The position numbers and the translations under genes are program-made. Of a stretch of 64,000 bases of DNA, positions 1 through 9,612 are shown piece by piece. Below the pieces are notes generated by a model. That model saw nothing but the letters and a program-made list of their open reading frames with translations, ran no database searches and was not told the origin of the DNA. The stretch covers positions 2,046,001 through 2,110,000 of the forward strand of contig NZ_CP098740.1 in the NCBI RefSeq assembly GCF_026167665.1, given 5' to 3'. Each line of letters opens with the position of its first letter. Within the stretch, counting starts at the first letter, position 1. This stretch comes from Streptomyces drozdowiczii. GTDB lineage: Bacteria > Actinomycetota > Actinomycetes > Streptomycetales > Streptomycetaceae.

Positions 1-470
<470 letters not shown>

Positions 471-998
471 TTACGCCGAGCGGTCGAGGGCGCGCAGGGA
501 CCGGTCGGTGATCGAGCGCGCGCCGCGCCCTATGGCGATGGTGCCGGACTGGACGAGCTCCTTGATGCCGTACTGCTCCAGCATCTTGAGCATCGCCTCC
601 AGCTTGTCGGCGCCGCCGGTCGCCTCGATCGTGACGGCCTCGGGCGAGACGTCGACGGTCTTGGCGCGGAACAGCTGGACGATCTCGACGATCTGGGAGC
701 GGGTCTCGTTGTCTGCGCGGACCTTCACCAGGACGAGCTCGCGCTGGATCGCAGCGGACGGCTCGAGTTCGACGATCTTGAGGACGTTGACCAGCTTGTT
801 GAGCTGCTTGGTGACCTGCTCCAGGGGCAGGTCCTCGACGTTCACGACGATGGTGATGCGCGAGATGTCGGGGTGTTCGGTGGTACCGACCGCGAGCGAG
901 TCGATGTTGAAGCCGCGGCGGGAGAACAGGGCGGTGATCCGGGCCAGGACGCCGGGCTTGTTCTCGACCAGGACGGAGAGCGTGTGCTTGGTGGACAT
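471..998 (-). CDS. ilvN: Acetolactate synthase small (regulatory) subunit
   Basis: Regulatory subunit of acetohydroxyacid synthase; in this family it binds valine and feedback-inhibits the IlvB catalytic subunit. The 175-residue protein begins MSTKHTLSVLVENKPGVLAR, a typical N-terminal ACT domain with the ENKPGVLARI segment, followed by the IlvN C-terminal domain (about residues 80-160). Length is normal. The start at 998 was chosen because it gives the canonical N-terminus; the reading frame stays open far upstream, through ilvB, but that is high-GC read-through. The gene starts 23 bases after the ilvB stop, consistent with co-transcription. Confidence 0.96.
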   Translation of the reverse strand: MSTKHTLSVLVENKPGVLARITALFSRRGFNIDSLAVGTTEHPDISRITIVVNVEDLPLEQVTKQLNKLVNVLKIVELEPSAAIQRELVLVKVRADNETRSQIVEIVQLFRAKTVDVSPEAVTIEATGGADKLEAMLKMLEQYGIKELVQSGTIAIGRGARSITDRSLRALDRSA

Positions 999-1021
999 GG
1001 AAGTCGGTCTCTCTCTGTCTC

Positions 1022-2878
1022 TCAGTCGTCTTCGTTGTCGCCGAAGTCGGGACGGACGCCCCGGGCGGCCATGACCTCGTCGTTGGAGGTGCCGGCGGCG
1101 ACCATCGGCCACACCATGGCGTCCTCGTGGACGATGAAGTCGACGACGACCGGGCGGTCGTTGATCGCGTTGGCCTCGGCGATGACCTTGTCCAGGTCGG
1201 CCGGGTCCTCGCAGCGGATGGCGTGGCAGCCCATCGCCTCGGAGAGCTTCACGAAGTCCGGGATGCGGGTGCCCTTGTTGGGCGGGGTCTCGCCGTCCGG
1301 GCCGGCGTGCAGCACGGTGTTGGAATACCGCTGGTTGTAGAACAGGGTCTGCCACTGGCGGACCATCCCGAGCGCGCCGTTGTTGATGATGGCGATCTTG
1401 ACCGGGATGTTGTTCAGGGCGCAGGTGGTGAGCTCCTGATTGGTCATCTGGAAGCAGCCGTCGCCGTCGATCGCCCAGACCGTGCGGTCGGGCATGCCGG
1501 CCTTGGCGCCCATCGCGGCGGGGACCGCGTAGCCCATGGTCCCGGCGCCGCCGGAGTTGAGCCAGGTGGCGGGCTGCTCGTACTGGATGAAGTGCGAGGC
1601 CCACATCTGGTGCTGGCCGACGCCCGCGGCGAAGATCGTGTCCGGCGGGGCGAGTTCGCCGATGCGCTGGATGACCTGCTGCGGCGAGAGGCTGCCGTCC
1701 TCGGGGAGGTCGTAGCCGAGCGGGTAGGTCTCGCGCCAGCGGTTGAGGTCCTTCCACCAGGCGCTGTAGTCGCCGGTGTTGCCCTCGGTGTGCTCAGCCT
1801 GGACGGCCTGGACGAGGTCGGCGATGACCTCGCGGGCGTCGCCCACGATCGGGACGTCGGCGGCGCGGTTCTTGCCGATCTCCGCCGGGTCGATGTCCGC
1901 GTGGACGATCTTGGCGTACGGGGCGAAGCTGTCCAGCTTGCCGGTGACGCGGTCGTCGAAGCGGGCGCCGAGGGCGACGATCAGGTCGGCCTTCTGGAGC
2001 GCGGTGACGGCGGTGACCGCACCGTGCATCCCGGGCATTCCGACGTGCAGCGGGTGGCTGTCGGGGAAGGAGCCGAGCGCCATCAGGGTGGTGGTGACGG
2101 GCGCTCCGGTCAGCTCGGCCAGCACCTTGAGTTCGGCGGTGGCCCCGGCCTTCATGACGCCGCCGCCCACGTAGAGCACCGGGCGCTTGGCCTGGGTGAT
2201 GAGCTTGGCGGCCTCGCGGATCTGCTTGGCGTGCGGCTTGGTCACCGGGCGGTAGCCGGGCAGGTCCATGACCGGCGGCCAGCTGAAGGTGGTCTTCGCC
2301 TGGAGCGCGTCCTTGGCGATGTCGACGAGGACCGGGCCCGGGCGGCCGGAGGCGGCGATGTGGAACGCCTCGGCGATGGTGTGCGGGATGTCCTCGGCCT
2401 TGGTGACCAGGAAGTTGTGCTTCGTGACCGGCATCGTGATGCCGCAGATGTCCGCCTCCTGGAAGGCGTCCGTGCCGATGGCGGCGGAGGCCACCTGGCC
2501 GGTGATCGCGACGATCGGCACCGAGTCCAGGTACGCGTCGGCGATCGGGGTGACCAGGTTGGTGGCGCCGGGGCCCGAGGTGGCCATGCAGACCCCGACC
2601 TTGCCGGTGGCCTGCGCGTAACCGGTGGCCGCGTGGCCCGCGCCCTGCTCGTGGCGGACCAGGACGTGACGGACGCGCTGCGAGTCCATCATCGGGTCGT
2701 ACGCCGGAAGGATCGCGCCGCCGGGAATGCCGAATACCGTGTCGGCGCCCACCTCTTCGAGGGAACGGATGAGGGACTGCGCACCCGTGACGTGCTCAAC
2801 GGTGGCGGAGGGCGATCCGCCGGTACGGGCCCGCGGCTGGGGATGGTGGGCCCCGGTGGCCTGCTCGGTCATCGGCAT
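1022..2878 (-). CDS. ilvB: Acetolactate synthase large (catalytic) subunit
   Basis: Thiamine-diphosphate enzyme that condenses two pyruvates, or pyruvate and 2-oxobutyrate, as the first committed step to the branched-chain amino acids. The 618-residue protein has the N-terminal TPP-binding domain with [13 protein letters not shown] and the catalytic glutamate in VRHEQGAGH, a central FAD/Rossmann domain, and a C-terminal TPP domain with the [14 protein letters not shown] motif. An N-terminal extension rich in His, Pro and Arg (about 25 residues) precedes the domain; a second in-frame ATG lies 2 codons after the first. Upstream are a leader peptide and an attenuator hairpin, so expression probably responds to charged branched-chain tRNAs. 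ilvN and ilvC follow. Confidence 0.97.
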   Translation of the reverse strand: MPMTEQATGAHHPQPRARTGGSPSATVEHVTGAQSLIRSLEEVGADTVFGIPGGAILPAYDPMMDSQRVRHVLVRHEQGAGHAATGYAQATGKVGVCMATSGPGATNLVTPIADAYLDSVPIVAITGQVASAAIGTDAFQEADICGITMPVTKHNFLVTKAEDIPHTIAEAFHIAASGRPGPVLVDIAKDALQAKTTFSWPPVMDLPGYRPVTKPHAKQIREAAKLITQAKRPVLYVGGGVMKAGATAELKVLAELTGAPVTTTLMALGSFPDSHPLHVGMPGMHGAVTAVTALQKADLIVALGARFDDRVTGKLDSFAPYAKIVHADIDPAEIGKNRAADVPIVGDAREVIADLVQAVQAEHTEGNTGDYSAWWKDLNRWRETYPLGYDLPEDGSLSPQQVIQRIGELAPPDTIFAAGVGQHQMWASHFIQYEQPATWLNSGGAGTMGYAVPAAMGAKAGMPDRTVWAIDGDGCFQMTNQELTTCALNNIPVKIAIINNGALGMVRQWQTLFYNQRYSNTVLHAGPDGETPPNKGTRIPDFVKLSEAMGCHAIRCEDPADLDKVIAEANAINDRPVVVDFIVHEDAMVWPMVAAGTSNDEVMAARGVRPDFGDNEDD

Positions 2879-2934
2879 TCTCTTCTCGAAGCTGAGGTTT
2901 TTGCGAGTGTTTTACGACGTTTTGCCTGGTCCGG

Positions 2935-2974
2935 TGCAACAAAAAACCCCTCGTGCCGTGAGGCAAGCGAGGGG
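2935..2974 (-). terminator. ilvB attenuator hairpin (intrinsic terminator)
   Basis: On the minus strand CCCCTCG pairs with CGAGGGG, with an inner TGCC/GGCA stem, and the hairpin is followed directly by six T residues. It lies between the leader peptide and the ilvB start, so it can end transcription before ilvB. This is the arrangement expected for ribosome-mediated attenuation. Confidence 0.85.
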
Positions 2975-3018
2975 AGCGCGCCGGTGCGGTCCGCAGAGTG
3001 TCATGGAGGGACCCTGCT

Positions 3019-3060
3019 TCAGCCGACGCGCTTTCCAAGTACGAGAATTCGGGTGCGCAT
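3019..3060 (-). CDS. ilvB leader peptide (attenuation)
   Basis: A 13-codon ORF encodes MRTRILVLGKRVG and stops with TGA. Four consecutive codons are Ile-Leu-Val-Leu (ATT CTC GTA CTT), the three amino acids whose synthesis the downstream operon serves. GGAGAGAGGG lies just upstream. Stalling at these codons when branched-chain tRNAs are uncharged would be expected to favour an antiterminator over the hairpin at 2935-2974. Leader peptides of this kind upstream of ilvB have been predicted in actinobacteria. The ORF is too short for routine gene calling. Confidence 0.85.
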   Translation of the reverse strand: MRTRILVLGKRVG

Positions 3061-3067
3061 GGCATTG

Positions 3068-3097
3068 ACCCTCTCTCCGACGCACGCGGGGTGTCAA
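3068..3097 (-). promoter_or_regulatory. Possible ilvBNC promoter (-35 TTGACA)
   Basis: A perfect TTGACA lies at 3097-3092 on the minus strand, overlapping the stop of the upstream GGDEF gene. With an 18-base spacer the -10 would be GAGGGT (3073-3068), which is weak. A start about 7 bases further on would fall at or beside the leader-peptide ATG. The -35 is clear; the rest is inference. Confidence 0.4.
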
Positions 3098-6000
3098 GTG
3101 GGTGGGACGGGTGTCTCACCATGTGAGCGGCTGAGCGACGGGATCGGGCCGCCCGTGAGGACCTTCTGCGCGGGCACCCCGGCGGGCACCGGGAAGGTGC
3201 CCCGGACCAGGGCGCGGCGCAGCCGGTACTCGTCCAGCGGCCCCGAGAAGGCCGCGCCCTGGCCGTGCGTACAGCCCATGGCGCGCAGGGCGAGGACCTG
3301 CTCCGGGACGTCCACGCCGTCGGCCACGGACTGCATGCCCAGGTCGCAGGCGATCCTGAGCAGCCCGCTGGTGATCTTGTGCAGCCGGGCCGACTCCACG
3401 ACGCCCTCCACCAGGCCCCGGTCCAGCTTGAGCACGTCGATGGGGAGGCGGCGCAGGGCGTTGATCGCGGCGTAGCCGCTGCCGAAGCCGTCGAGCGCGA
3501 TCCGGACGCCCAGGCGGCGCAGCGCGGCCAGCCGCTGTTCCAGGTCCTCGAAGGGGACCCGGGGGTCGCTGTCCGCCACCTCGATCATGAGCGCCCCCGA
3601 GGGCAGCCCGTAGCGCGTGAGCAGCGCCTCGACCGAGCCGGCCGGGAAGCTCCGGTCGAGCAGCCGGCGGGCCGGGAGGCGGACGGACACCGCGGTCCGG
3701 TGGCCCGCCCCGGCCCGGTCGGCGGCCTGCTCGACGGCCTCTTCGAGGAGCCAGCGGCCCAGCTCGGCGGTGCGGTCGCCGTCCTCGGAGATCCGCAGGA
3801 ACTCGGCGGGCGTGAACAGGATGCCCTGGGCGGAGCGCCAGCGGGCCTGGGCGGCGACGGCGGCGACCCGGCCGGTGGCGAGGTGGACCACGGGCTGGTG
3901 GAGGAGCGCGAACTCGCCGTCGCGCAGGGCGCCGCGCAGCCGGGTCGCCAGCTCGGAGCGGCGGACCACGTCGGCCTGCATCTGCGGGGCGTACAGCTCG
4001 ACGCGGTTCTTGCCGCCGGCCTTGGCGCGGTACATGGCGAGGTCCGCGTTGCGCATGAGGTCGTTGGGGGTGATGCCGGGCTCCGCGAAGGCGACGCCGA
4101 TGGAGGCGGTGACGCGTACCTCGCCGTCGCCGACGCGGTACGGCTCGGAGAGCGTGAGGCGCAGCCGGTCGGCGATCTCGTGGACCTGGCACTCGCGGGC
4201 GTCCTGCTCGCGGCCGGCGTCACCGACGATGAGGGCGGCGAACTCGTCGCCGCCGAGGCGGGCGGCGGTGTCCCCGGAGCGGACGGACTCGTGGAGGCGG
4301 CGGGCGGCCTGGACGAGCAGTTCGTCGCCCGCCTGGTGGCCGAGCCGGTCGTTGGCCGCCTTGAAGCCGTCCAGGTCGATGAAGAGGACGGCGGTGCCCG
4401 CGTCCCCGGCGCGGCGGCCGGAGAGCGCCTGGCGGACCCGGGTAGTGAACAGGGCCCGGTTGGGCAGGTCGGTGAGCGGGTCGTGCTCGGCGTTGTGCTG
4501 CAACTGGGCCTGGAGGCGGACGCGTTCGGTGACGTCCCGGCTGTTGAGGATCAGGCCGCCCTGGTGCCGGTTGACGGTGGACTCGACGTTGAGCCAGTCG
4601 CCGGAGCCGGACCGGAAGCGGCACTCGATGCGGGTGGTGGGCTCCTCGCCGGGCGGGGCGGCGAGGAAGCGGCGGACCTCGTGGACGACGCGGCCGAGGT
4701 CGTCGGGGTGGATGATCGAGGACAGCTCGGCGCCGACCAGCTCGTCCGGGTCGCGCCCGTAGACCCCGGCGGCGGCGGGGCTGACGTAGCGCAGGACGCC
4801 GCTGGGGGCGGCGATCATGATGACGTCGCTGGAGCCCTGCACCAGGGAGCGGAAGTGGTTCTCCTTCTGCGCCAGCTCCTGGGTGAGGGCGATGTTGTCG
4901 AGGAGCATGATGCCCTGGCGGACGACGAGCGCGAGGACCACCGTGCACCCGGTGAGGACGACGACGCGGTCCACCCGGCGGCCCTCGATCACGTTGTACA
5001 GGATGCCCAGGGTGCAGACGGCCGCGGCGAGATACGGGGTCAGCGCGGCCAGCGAGCCGGCGATGGGGCGGCCGGCGGTGCCCGGGGCGGCCGGGTCGTC
5101 GTGCCCGCCCTCGGCCTGGACAGCGTTGTCCGCGTCGCGCGCGGCGCCCCAGGGGCGTACGCGAGGAGCAGCGAGCCGGCGAACCAGCCGGCGTCGAGCA
5201 ACTGGCCGGAGTGGTAGGTCTGCCGGAGCAGCGGCGAGGTGAACAGGGCGTCGCACAGCACGGTCAGGGCGAGCGCGGCGATGGCGGTGTTCACCGCGGC
5301 GCGGTTGACGCTGGAGCGCCGGAAGTGCAGGGCGAGGACCATCGAGACGAGCACGATGTCGAGCAGCGGGTAGGCCAGCGAGAGCGCGGCGCGGGCCACG
5401 CTGTCGCCCTCGATGTCCGCGACGTGCGCGGTGTGGGCGAGGGCGAGGCTCCAGGACAGGGTGAGCAGCGAGCCGCCGATCAGCCAGGAGTCGAGCGCCA
5501 GGCAGACCCAGCCGGCGCGGGTGACGGGCCGCTTGGCGAGGACGAGGAGTCCGACGATGGCGGGCGGCGCGAAGCAGAGGAAGAAGACGTCGGCGAGCGA
5601 CGGGCTCGGGACCCGGACCGCGCGCACGCACTCGTACCAGCCCCAGACGGCGTTACCGCCGGCGGCCATCAGCGAGGAGAGCGCGAACAGCAGCCAGGCC
5701 GGGCGGAATCGCGGGTCGGCGACGCGGGCGAAGAGGAAGCAGGAGACGGCGGCGGCGAGGGCGGCGGCGCTGAGGCCGAAGTCCCCCATGAGCAGGGCGA
5801 CCCGGTCCGAGCCCCAGCCGGTGGCCGCGCCCACCGCGTAACCGCCGCTGACGAGGCCGAGGACGAGCTGCGGGAGCAGCGCGGAGGTGCGGCCCGCCCC
5901 GGACTGCCGGGCGAGGAACGCTCCGCGGGTGCTCACCGGGGCGCTCACCGCGGCCCTCCCGAGGTGCCCGGCCGGCTGCGGCGCCGGTTCACCGGGCCCT

Positions 6001-6116
6001 CCGCGCGCCGTCGTCGGCTCCGTCGTGTCGGATCGTTCGCCCATCGGCCGTCCATCGCCCGTCGCCCCCTCGCGTGTGGCTGGCTCCCCGGCGCCGTCCC
6101 TGCCACGGCGCGACAC
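3094..6116 (-). pseudogene. cdgF: Membrane GGDEF/EAL c-di-GMP protein with PAS domain, one-base frameshift (cdgF-like)
   Basis: As read, the frame is broken; adding one C to the CCCC run at about 5152-5155 (minus-strand GCCCCTGGGGC) joins both halves into about 1007 residues. The N-terminal half (6116 to about 5155) has eight predicted membrane segments. The other half adds two more, then a PAS domain (near ENHFRSLVQGSSDVIMIAAP), a GGDEF domain with intact RLGGDEF near residue 620, and a C-terminal EAL-like domain. The EAL domain is degenerate: AVAAQARWR stands where EALxRW is expected, and LDGFGSGYAA replaces LDDFGTGYSS, so diguanylate cyclase activity is more likely than phosphodiesterase. 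A position beside ilvB matches my memory of S. coelicolor CdgF (SCO5511). The start is uncertain: GTG 6116 or ATG 6044. The break may be a sequencing error. Confidence 0.82.
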
Positions 6117-6143
6117 CCCTTTCGGGACGATACACCAGACTCG

Positions 6144-6156
6144 TCACTCAGGGACA
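6144..6156. promoter_or_regulatory. BldD-box-like sequence upstream of cdgF
   Basis: TCACTCAGGGACA matches the published BldD operator pattern TNACNC(A/T)GNGTNA at all fixed positions but one. It lies about 28-40 bases upstream of the 6116 start. BldD is the c-di-GMP-binding developmental repressor of Streptomyces, and it regulates several diguanylate cyclase genes. This is sequence match plus context only. Confidence 0.4.
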
Positions 6157-6229
6157 TAGTTCCTCTACTCTCCGTGACGACCTGCGGTGTTGTGGCCACG
6201 GAGGGGAGCCGGACGTGCCCGTTGCGTGG

Positions 6230-7192
6230 TCAGCCGGTGGTGCGGACGACGTTGTCCAGCGGCTGCCCCGCGGCGAAGCGGGTGAGCTGTCCGGCGATCA
6301 GCCGCTTGGCGCGCGGCAGGAACGCGGAGGTGCTGCCGCCGACGTGCGGCGTGATGAGGACGTTCGGAGCATGCCAGAGGGGATGGCCGGAAGGCAGCGG
6401 TTCCGGGTCGGTGACGTCGAGGGCGGCGCGCAGCCTGCCGGACTCGAGTTCGGACAACAGGGCCTTGGTGTCGACCACTCCGCCCCGGGCGACGTTCACC
6501 AGGAGCGCCCCGTCGCGCATCGCGGCGAGGAACTCCGCGCCCACCAGCCCCTGGGTGGAGGGGTTCAACGGGGTGGAGAGGACGACCACATCGGCCTCGG
6601 GCAGCAGGGCCGGCAGGTCGTCGAGTGTGTGTACGGGGCCGCGTGCGGTTGTCCGTGCGGAGCGCGCGACGCGTGCGACCCGCGCGCACTCGAACGGCGC
6701 GAGCCGGTCCTCGATGGCCGAGCCGATCGATCCGTACCCCACGATCAGCACGGACTTGTCGGCGAGCGCCGGGTAGAAGCCGGACCGCCACTCCTCGTCG
6801 TCCTGGCCGTGCATGAAGCCGGGGAACCCGCGCAGCGAGGCCAGGATCAGCGCGAGGGCCAGCTCGGCGGTGGACGCCTCGTGGACGCCCTTGGCGTTGC
6901 ACACCCGCACGCCCGCGTGGAGTCCGGCGAGGCCGGGCTCGACGTGGTCGGTGCCCGCGGACAGCGTCTGCACGACCTGGACGCGGCTCATCGCACCGAG
7001 CGGGCGGACCGCGACCTCCATGCCCTTCATGTAGGGGACGACGTAGTAGGCGCAGTCGGCGGGGTCGGCCGGGTAGTCCTTCCCGCCGTCCCAGAAGTGG
7101 TACGTCAGGCCCTCGGGAAGGCCGTCGATCTCGTCGGCCGGGAGGGGCAGCCAGACCTCGGGGGCGGGGGCGGAGCGCGTGGTGGAAGTCAT
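6230..7192 (-). CDS. D-isomer-specific 2-hydroxyacid dehydrogenase
   Basis: NAD(P)-dependent oxidoreductase of the D-2-hydroxyacid dehydrogenase family, 320 residues, near the usual length. The cofactor-binding Rossmann motif VGYGSIGSAIEDRL lies at about residues 151-164. Family catalytic residues are visible as the arginine in NVARGGVVD, the acidic residue in DVTDPEPLP, and the histidine in ITPHVGG near the C-terminus. The substrate cannot be named from sequence; glyoxylate/hydroxypyruvate or phosphoglycerate-like acids are possible. It runs divergently from the aldo/keto reductase at 7267, with only 74 bases between the starts, so the two may share a control region. Confidence 0.9.
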   Translation of the reverse strand: MTSTTRSAPAPEVWLPLPADEIDGLPEGLTYHFWDGGKDYPADPADCAYYVVPYMKGMEVAVRPLGAMSRVQVVQTLSAGTDHVEPGLAGLHAGVRVCNAKGVHEASTAELALALILASLRGFPGFMHGQDDEEWRSGFYPALADKSVLIVGYGSIGSAIEDRLAPFECARVARVARSARTTARGPVHTLDDLPALLPEADVVVLSTPLNPSTQGLVGAEFLAAMRDGALLVNVARGGVVDTKALLSELESGRLRAALDVTDPEPLPSGHPLWHAPNVLITPHVGGSTSAFLPRAKRLIAGQLTRFAAGQPLDNVVRTTG

Positions 7193-7266
7193 GGTCAGGA
7201 GGCTATGCGAAGCCCTCCCAGGCGCAGAGGTTAGGTTGTTGTGGGTGCGAGGGAGGGTTCGGGGAG

Positions 7267-8259
7267 TTGGAGCGCAGGAGTCTCGGTGCGGCGGCGCTCG
7301 CCGTGGGTGCGGTCGGTCTCGGCTGTATGCCGATGAGCTGGGCGTACAGCGCCTCGCAGCAGCGCGGCGACCGTGCGCTGCGGGCGGTGCACGCGGCGCT
7401 GGACGCGGGCGTCGATCTGCTCGACACCGCCGACATGTACGGCCCCTTCACCAATGAGCTGTTGGTCGGGCGGGCCCTCAAGGGGCGGCGCTCGGAGGCG
7501 TTCGTGTCCACCAAGTGCGGGCTCCTGGTGGGTGATCAGCACATCGTGGCCAACGGCAGGCCCGGTTACGTGCGCAGGGCCTGCGACGCCTCGCTGCGGC
7601 GGCTCCAGACCGATGTGATCGACCTCTACCAGCTCCACCGCGCCGACCCCGAGGTGCCCGTCGAGGAGACCTGGGGCGCGATGGCGGAGCTGGTGGGCGC
7701 GGGCAAGGTGCGGGCGCTGGGGCTGTGCGCGGTCGGTGCGCGGGCGTCGCGGCGGCCGGGTGCCCGGATGCACGACGGAACGATCCGGCAGCTGGAGCGG
7801 GTGCAGCAGGTCTTCCCGGTCAGCGCGGTGCAGGCGGAGCTCTCGGTGTGGTCGCCGCAGGCGCTGGAGTCGCTGCTGCCGTGGTGCGCGGACCGGGGCG
7901 TGGGCTTCCTGGCCGCGATGCCGCTGGGCAACGGCTTCCTCACGGGCACGCTGACGCCGGGCCAGGGCTTCGAGCCGGAGGATCTGCGGGCCCGGCACCC
8001 CCGGTTCACCGCCGAGATGATGGCGGCGAACCAGCCGTTGGTCGTGGGCCTGCGCCGGGTCGCCGAGCGGCACGGGGCGACGCCCGCGCAGGTGGCCCTG
8101 GCCTGGGTGCTGCACCAGGGGCCCCAGGTGGTGCCGGTGCCCGGCACGAAGCGGGCGGACTGGGCGGTGGAGAACGCGGGCGCGGCCGGGCTGACCCTGA
8201 CCGAACGCGACCTGGCGGAGATCGACCGGCTGCCGCCGCCGCGCGAGTCCTGGTATTAG
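7267..8259 (+). CDS. Aldo/keto reductase
   Basis: NADPH-dependent aldo/keto reductase with a TIM-barrel fold, 330 residues. The catalytic tetrad is recognisable: Asp and Tyr in LLDTADMYG (about residues 54-62), Lys in STKCG, and His in YQLHRADP. The C-terminal cofactor loop reads VPVPGTKRADWAVEN. The start is TTG at 7267, preceded by GGGAGG and GGGGAG tracts. The physiological substrate is unknown. It is divergent from the hydroxyacid dehydrogenase and followed 89 bases later by the sugar dehydrogenase gene. Confidence 0.92.
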   Translation: MERRSLGAAALAVGAVGLGCMPMSWAYSASQQRGDRALRAVHAALDAGVDLLDTADMYGPFTNELLVGRALKGRRSEAFVSTKCGLLVGDQHIVANGRPGYVRRACDASLRRLQTDVIDLYQLHRADPEVPVEETWGAMAELVGAGKVRALGLCAVGARASRRPGARMHDGTIRQLERVQQVFPVSAVQAELSVWSPQALESLLPWCADRGVGFLAAMPLGNGFLTGTLTPGQGFEPEDLRARHPRFTAEMMAANQPLVVGLRRVAERHGATPAQVALAWVLHQGPQVVPVPGTKRADWAVENAGAAGLTLTERDLAEIDRLPPPRESWY

Positions 8260-8348
8260 ACGCACGCCGTTCACCGGGCCGGAAAGCGCCCCGGTCCGCG
8301 TCCGCTCGGTGTAAGAACAGGGGACAGGCGGCCGTTGAAGGGACTGGC

Positions 8349-9604
8349 GTGGTGGTGGGATCAGTGCAGGGGCCCGTGGGGCGTGCGGGACAGGGCTGGG
8401 GCGGCACCGGGGCGCGGCGGGGCGCGGTGGCCGTGCTGGCGGCCGGGGCGCTGCTGATGGCCGCCGGGTGCAGCTCGCAGGACGGCGGGGGTCCGGCGGG
8501 CGCGAGTTCACCGGCGCATTCCCCCTCCGCGTCGGCCGCCAAATCCCCCTCCCCGTCGCCGTCCGTCTCGCGCCCCCCGGCCGACCAGCCCCCGGCCAAG
8601 GGCTCGGCGAAGGTGCTCTCGACGCTCACCGAGGGGCTGAACTCCCCTGGGGGCTGGCCGCGCTCCCCGGCGGCGACCTCCTGGTGGGCTCCCGGGACAA
8701 GGGCACGATCACCAGGATCGACGCGAAGACCGGCAAGAAGAAGCTCCTCGGCACGGTCCCCGGGGTCGCCGCAGCCGGTGAGGGCGGGCTGCTGGGCCTC
8801 GCCGTATCGCCCGACTTCGGCACCGACCACCAGGTCTACGCGTACTTCACCACCGCGTCGGACAACCGCATCGCCCGCATGATCTACGACGAGAACGGCT
8901 CCCCCGGGCAGTCGCTCGGCGCCCCGGACACCATCCTGCGGGGCATCCCCAAGGGGCAGATCCACAACGGCGGCCGGATCGCCTTCGGCCCGGACCGCGC
9001 GCTGTACGCGGGCACGGGCGAGACCGGCGACGACGGCCGGGCCCAGGACCAGAAGTCCCTGGCCGGCAAGATCCTGCGGATGACGCCCGACGGCGAGCCG
9101 CTGCACGGCAATCCGGACGGCGACTCGGTGGTGTACTCGTACGGGCACCGCAATGTCCAGGGGCTCGCCTGGGACGCGGAGAAGCGGCTGTGGGCCTCCG
9201 AGTTCGGCCAGGACACCTGGGACGAGCTGAATCTGATCGAGCCGGGCGGCAACTACGGCTGGCCGGACGTCGAGGGCACCGCGCACCAGAAGGGCTTCCA
9301 CGACCCGGTCGCCCAGTGGAAGACCTCCGAGGCGTCGCCGAGCGGCATCGCGTACGTCAAGGGCTCCATCTGGATGGCCGGGCTGCGGGGCGAACGGCTG
9401 TGGCGCATTCCGCTCTCCCTCGAGGACGGGGCCGCCGACGAGCCCCTGGCGGACCCGCAGGCGTTCCTGGAGGGCCAGTACGGCCGGCTGCGGACGGTGC
9501 TCGCGGCGGGCGGCGACAAGCTGTGGCTGGTCACGAGCGAGACGGACAGCCGGGGCACGCCGAAGCCGGGCGACGACAAGATCCTGCTGGTGCGGGTGCG
9601 GTAG
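8349..9604 (+). pseudogene. PQQ-type glucose/sorbosone dehydrogenase-like lipoprotein, one-base frameshift
   Basis: Secreted six-bladed beta-propeller of the glucose/sorbosone dehydrogenase family. The N-terminal part reads in one frame: GTG 8349 (GAAGGGA upstream), a hydrophobic stretch VAVLAAGALLMAAGC ending in a lipobox, then a Ser/Pro-rich linker. At about 8651-8655 the frame shifts: adding one C to CCCC in CTCCCCTGGGGG gives TEGLNSPWGLAALPGGDLL and restores about 418 residues. The rest shows propeller motifs such as GGLLGLAVSPDF, GQIHNGGRIAFGPD and YGHRNVQGLAWD. The electron acceptor and sugar are unknown. Because the rest is intact, a sequencing error is more likely than true decay. Confidence 0.82.
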
Positions 9605-9612
9605 CCCTCGTC

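Noticed and set aside
1127..3475. 782-codon plus-strand ORF opposite ilvB
   Set aside because: It mirrors the ilvB frame and crosses the attenuator and leader; no domain is recognisable.
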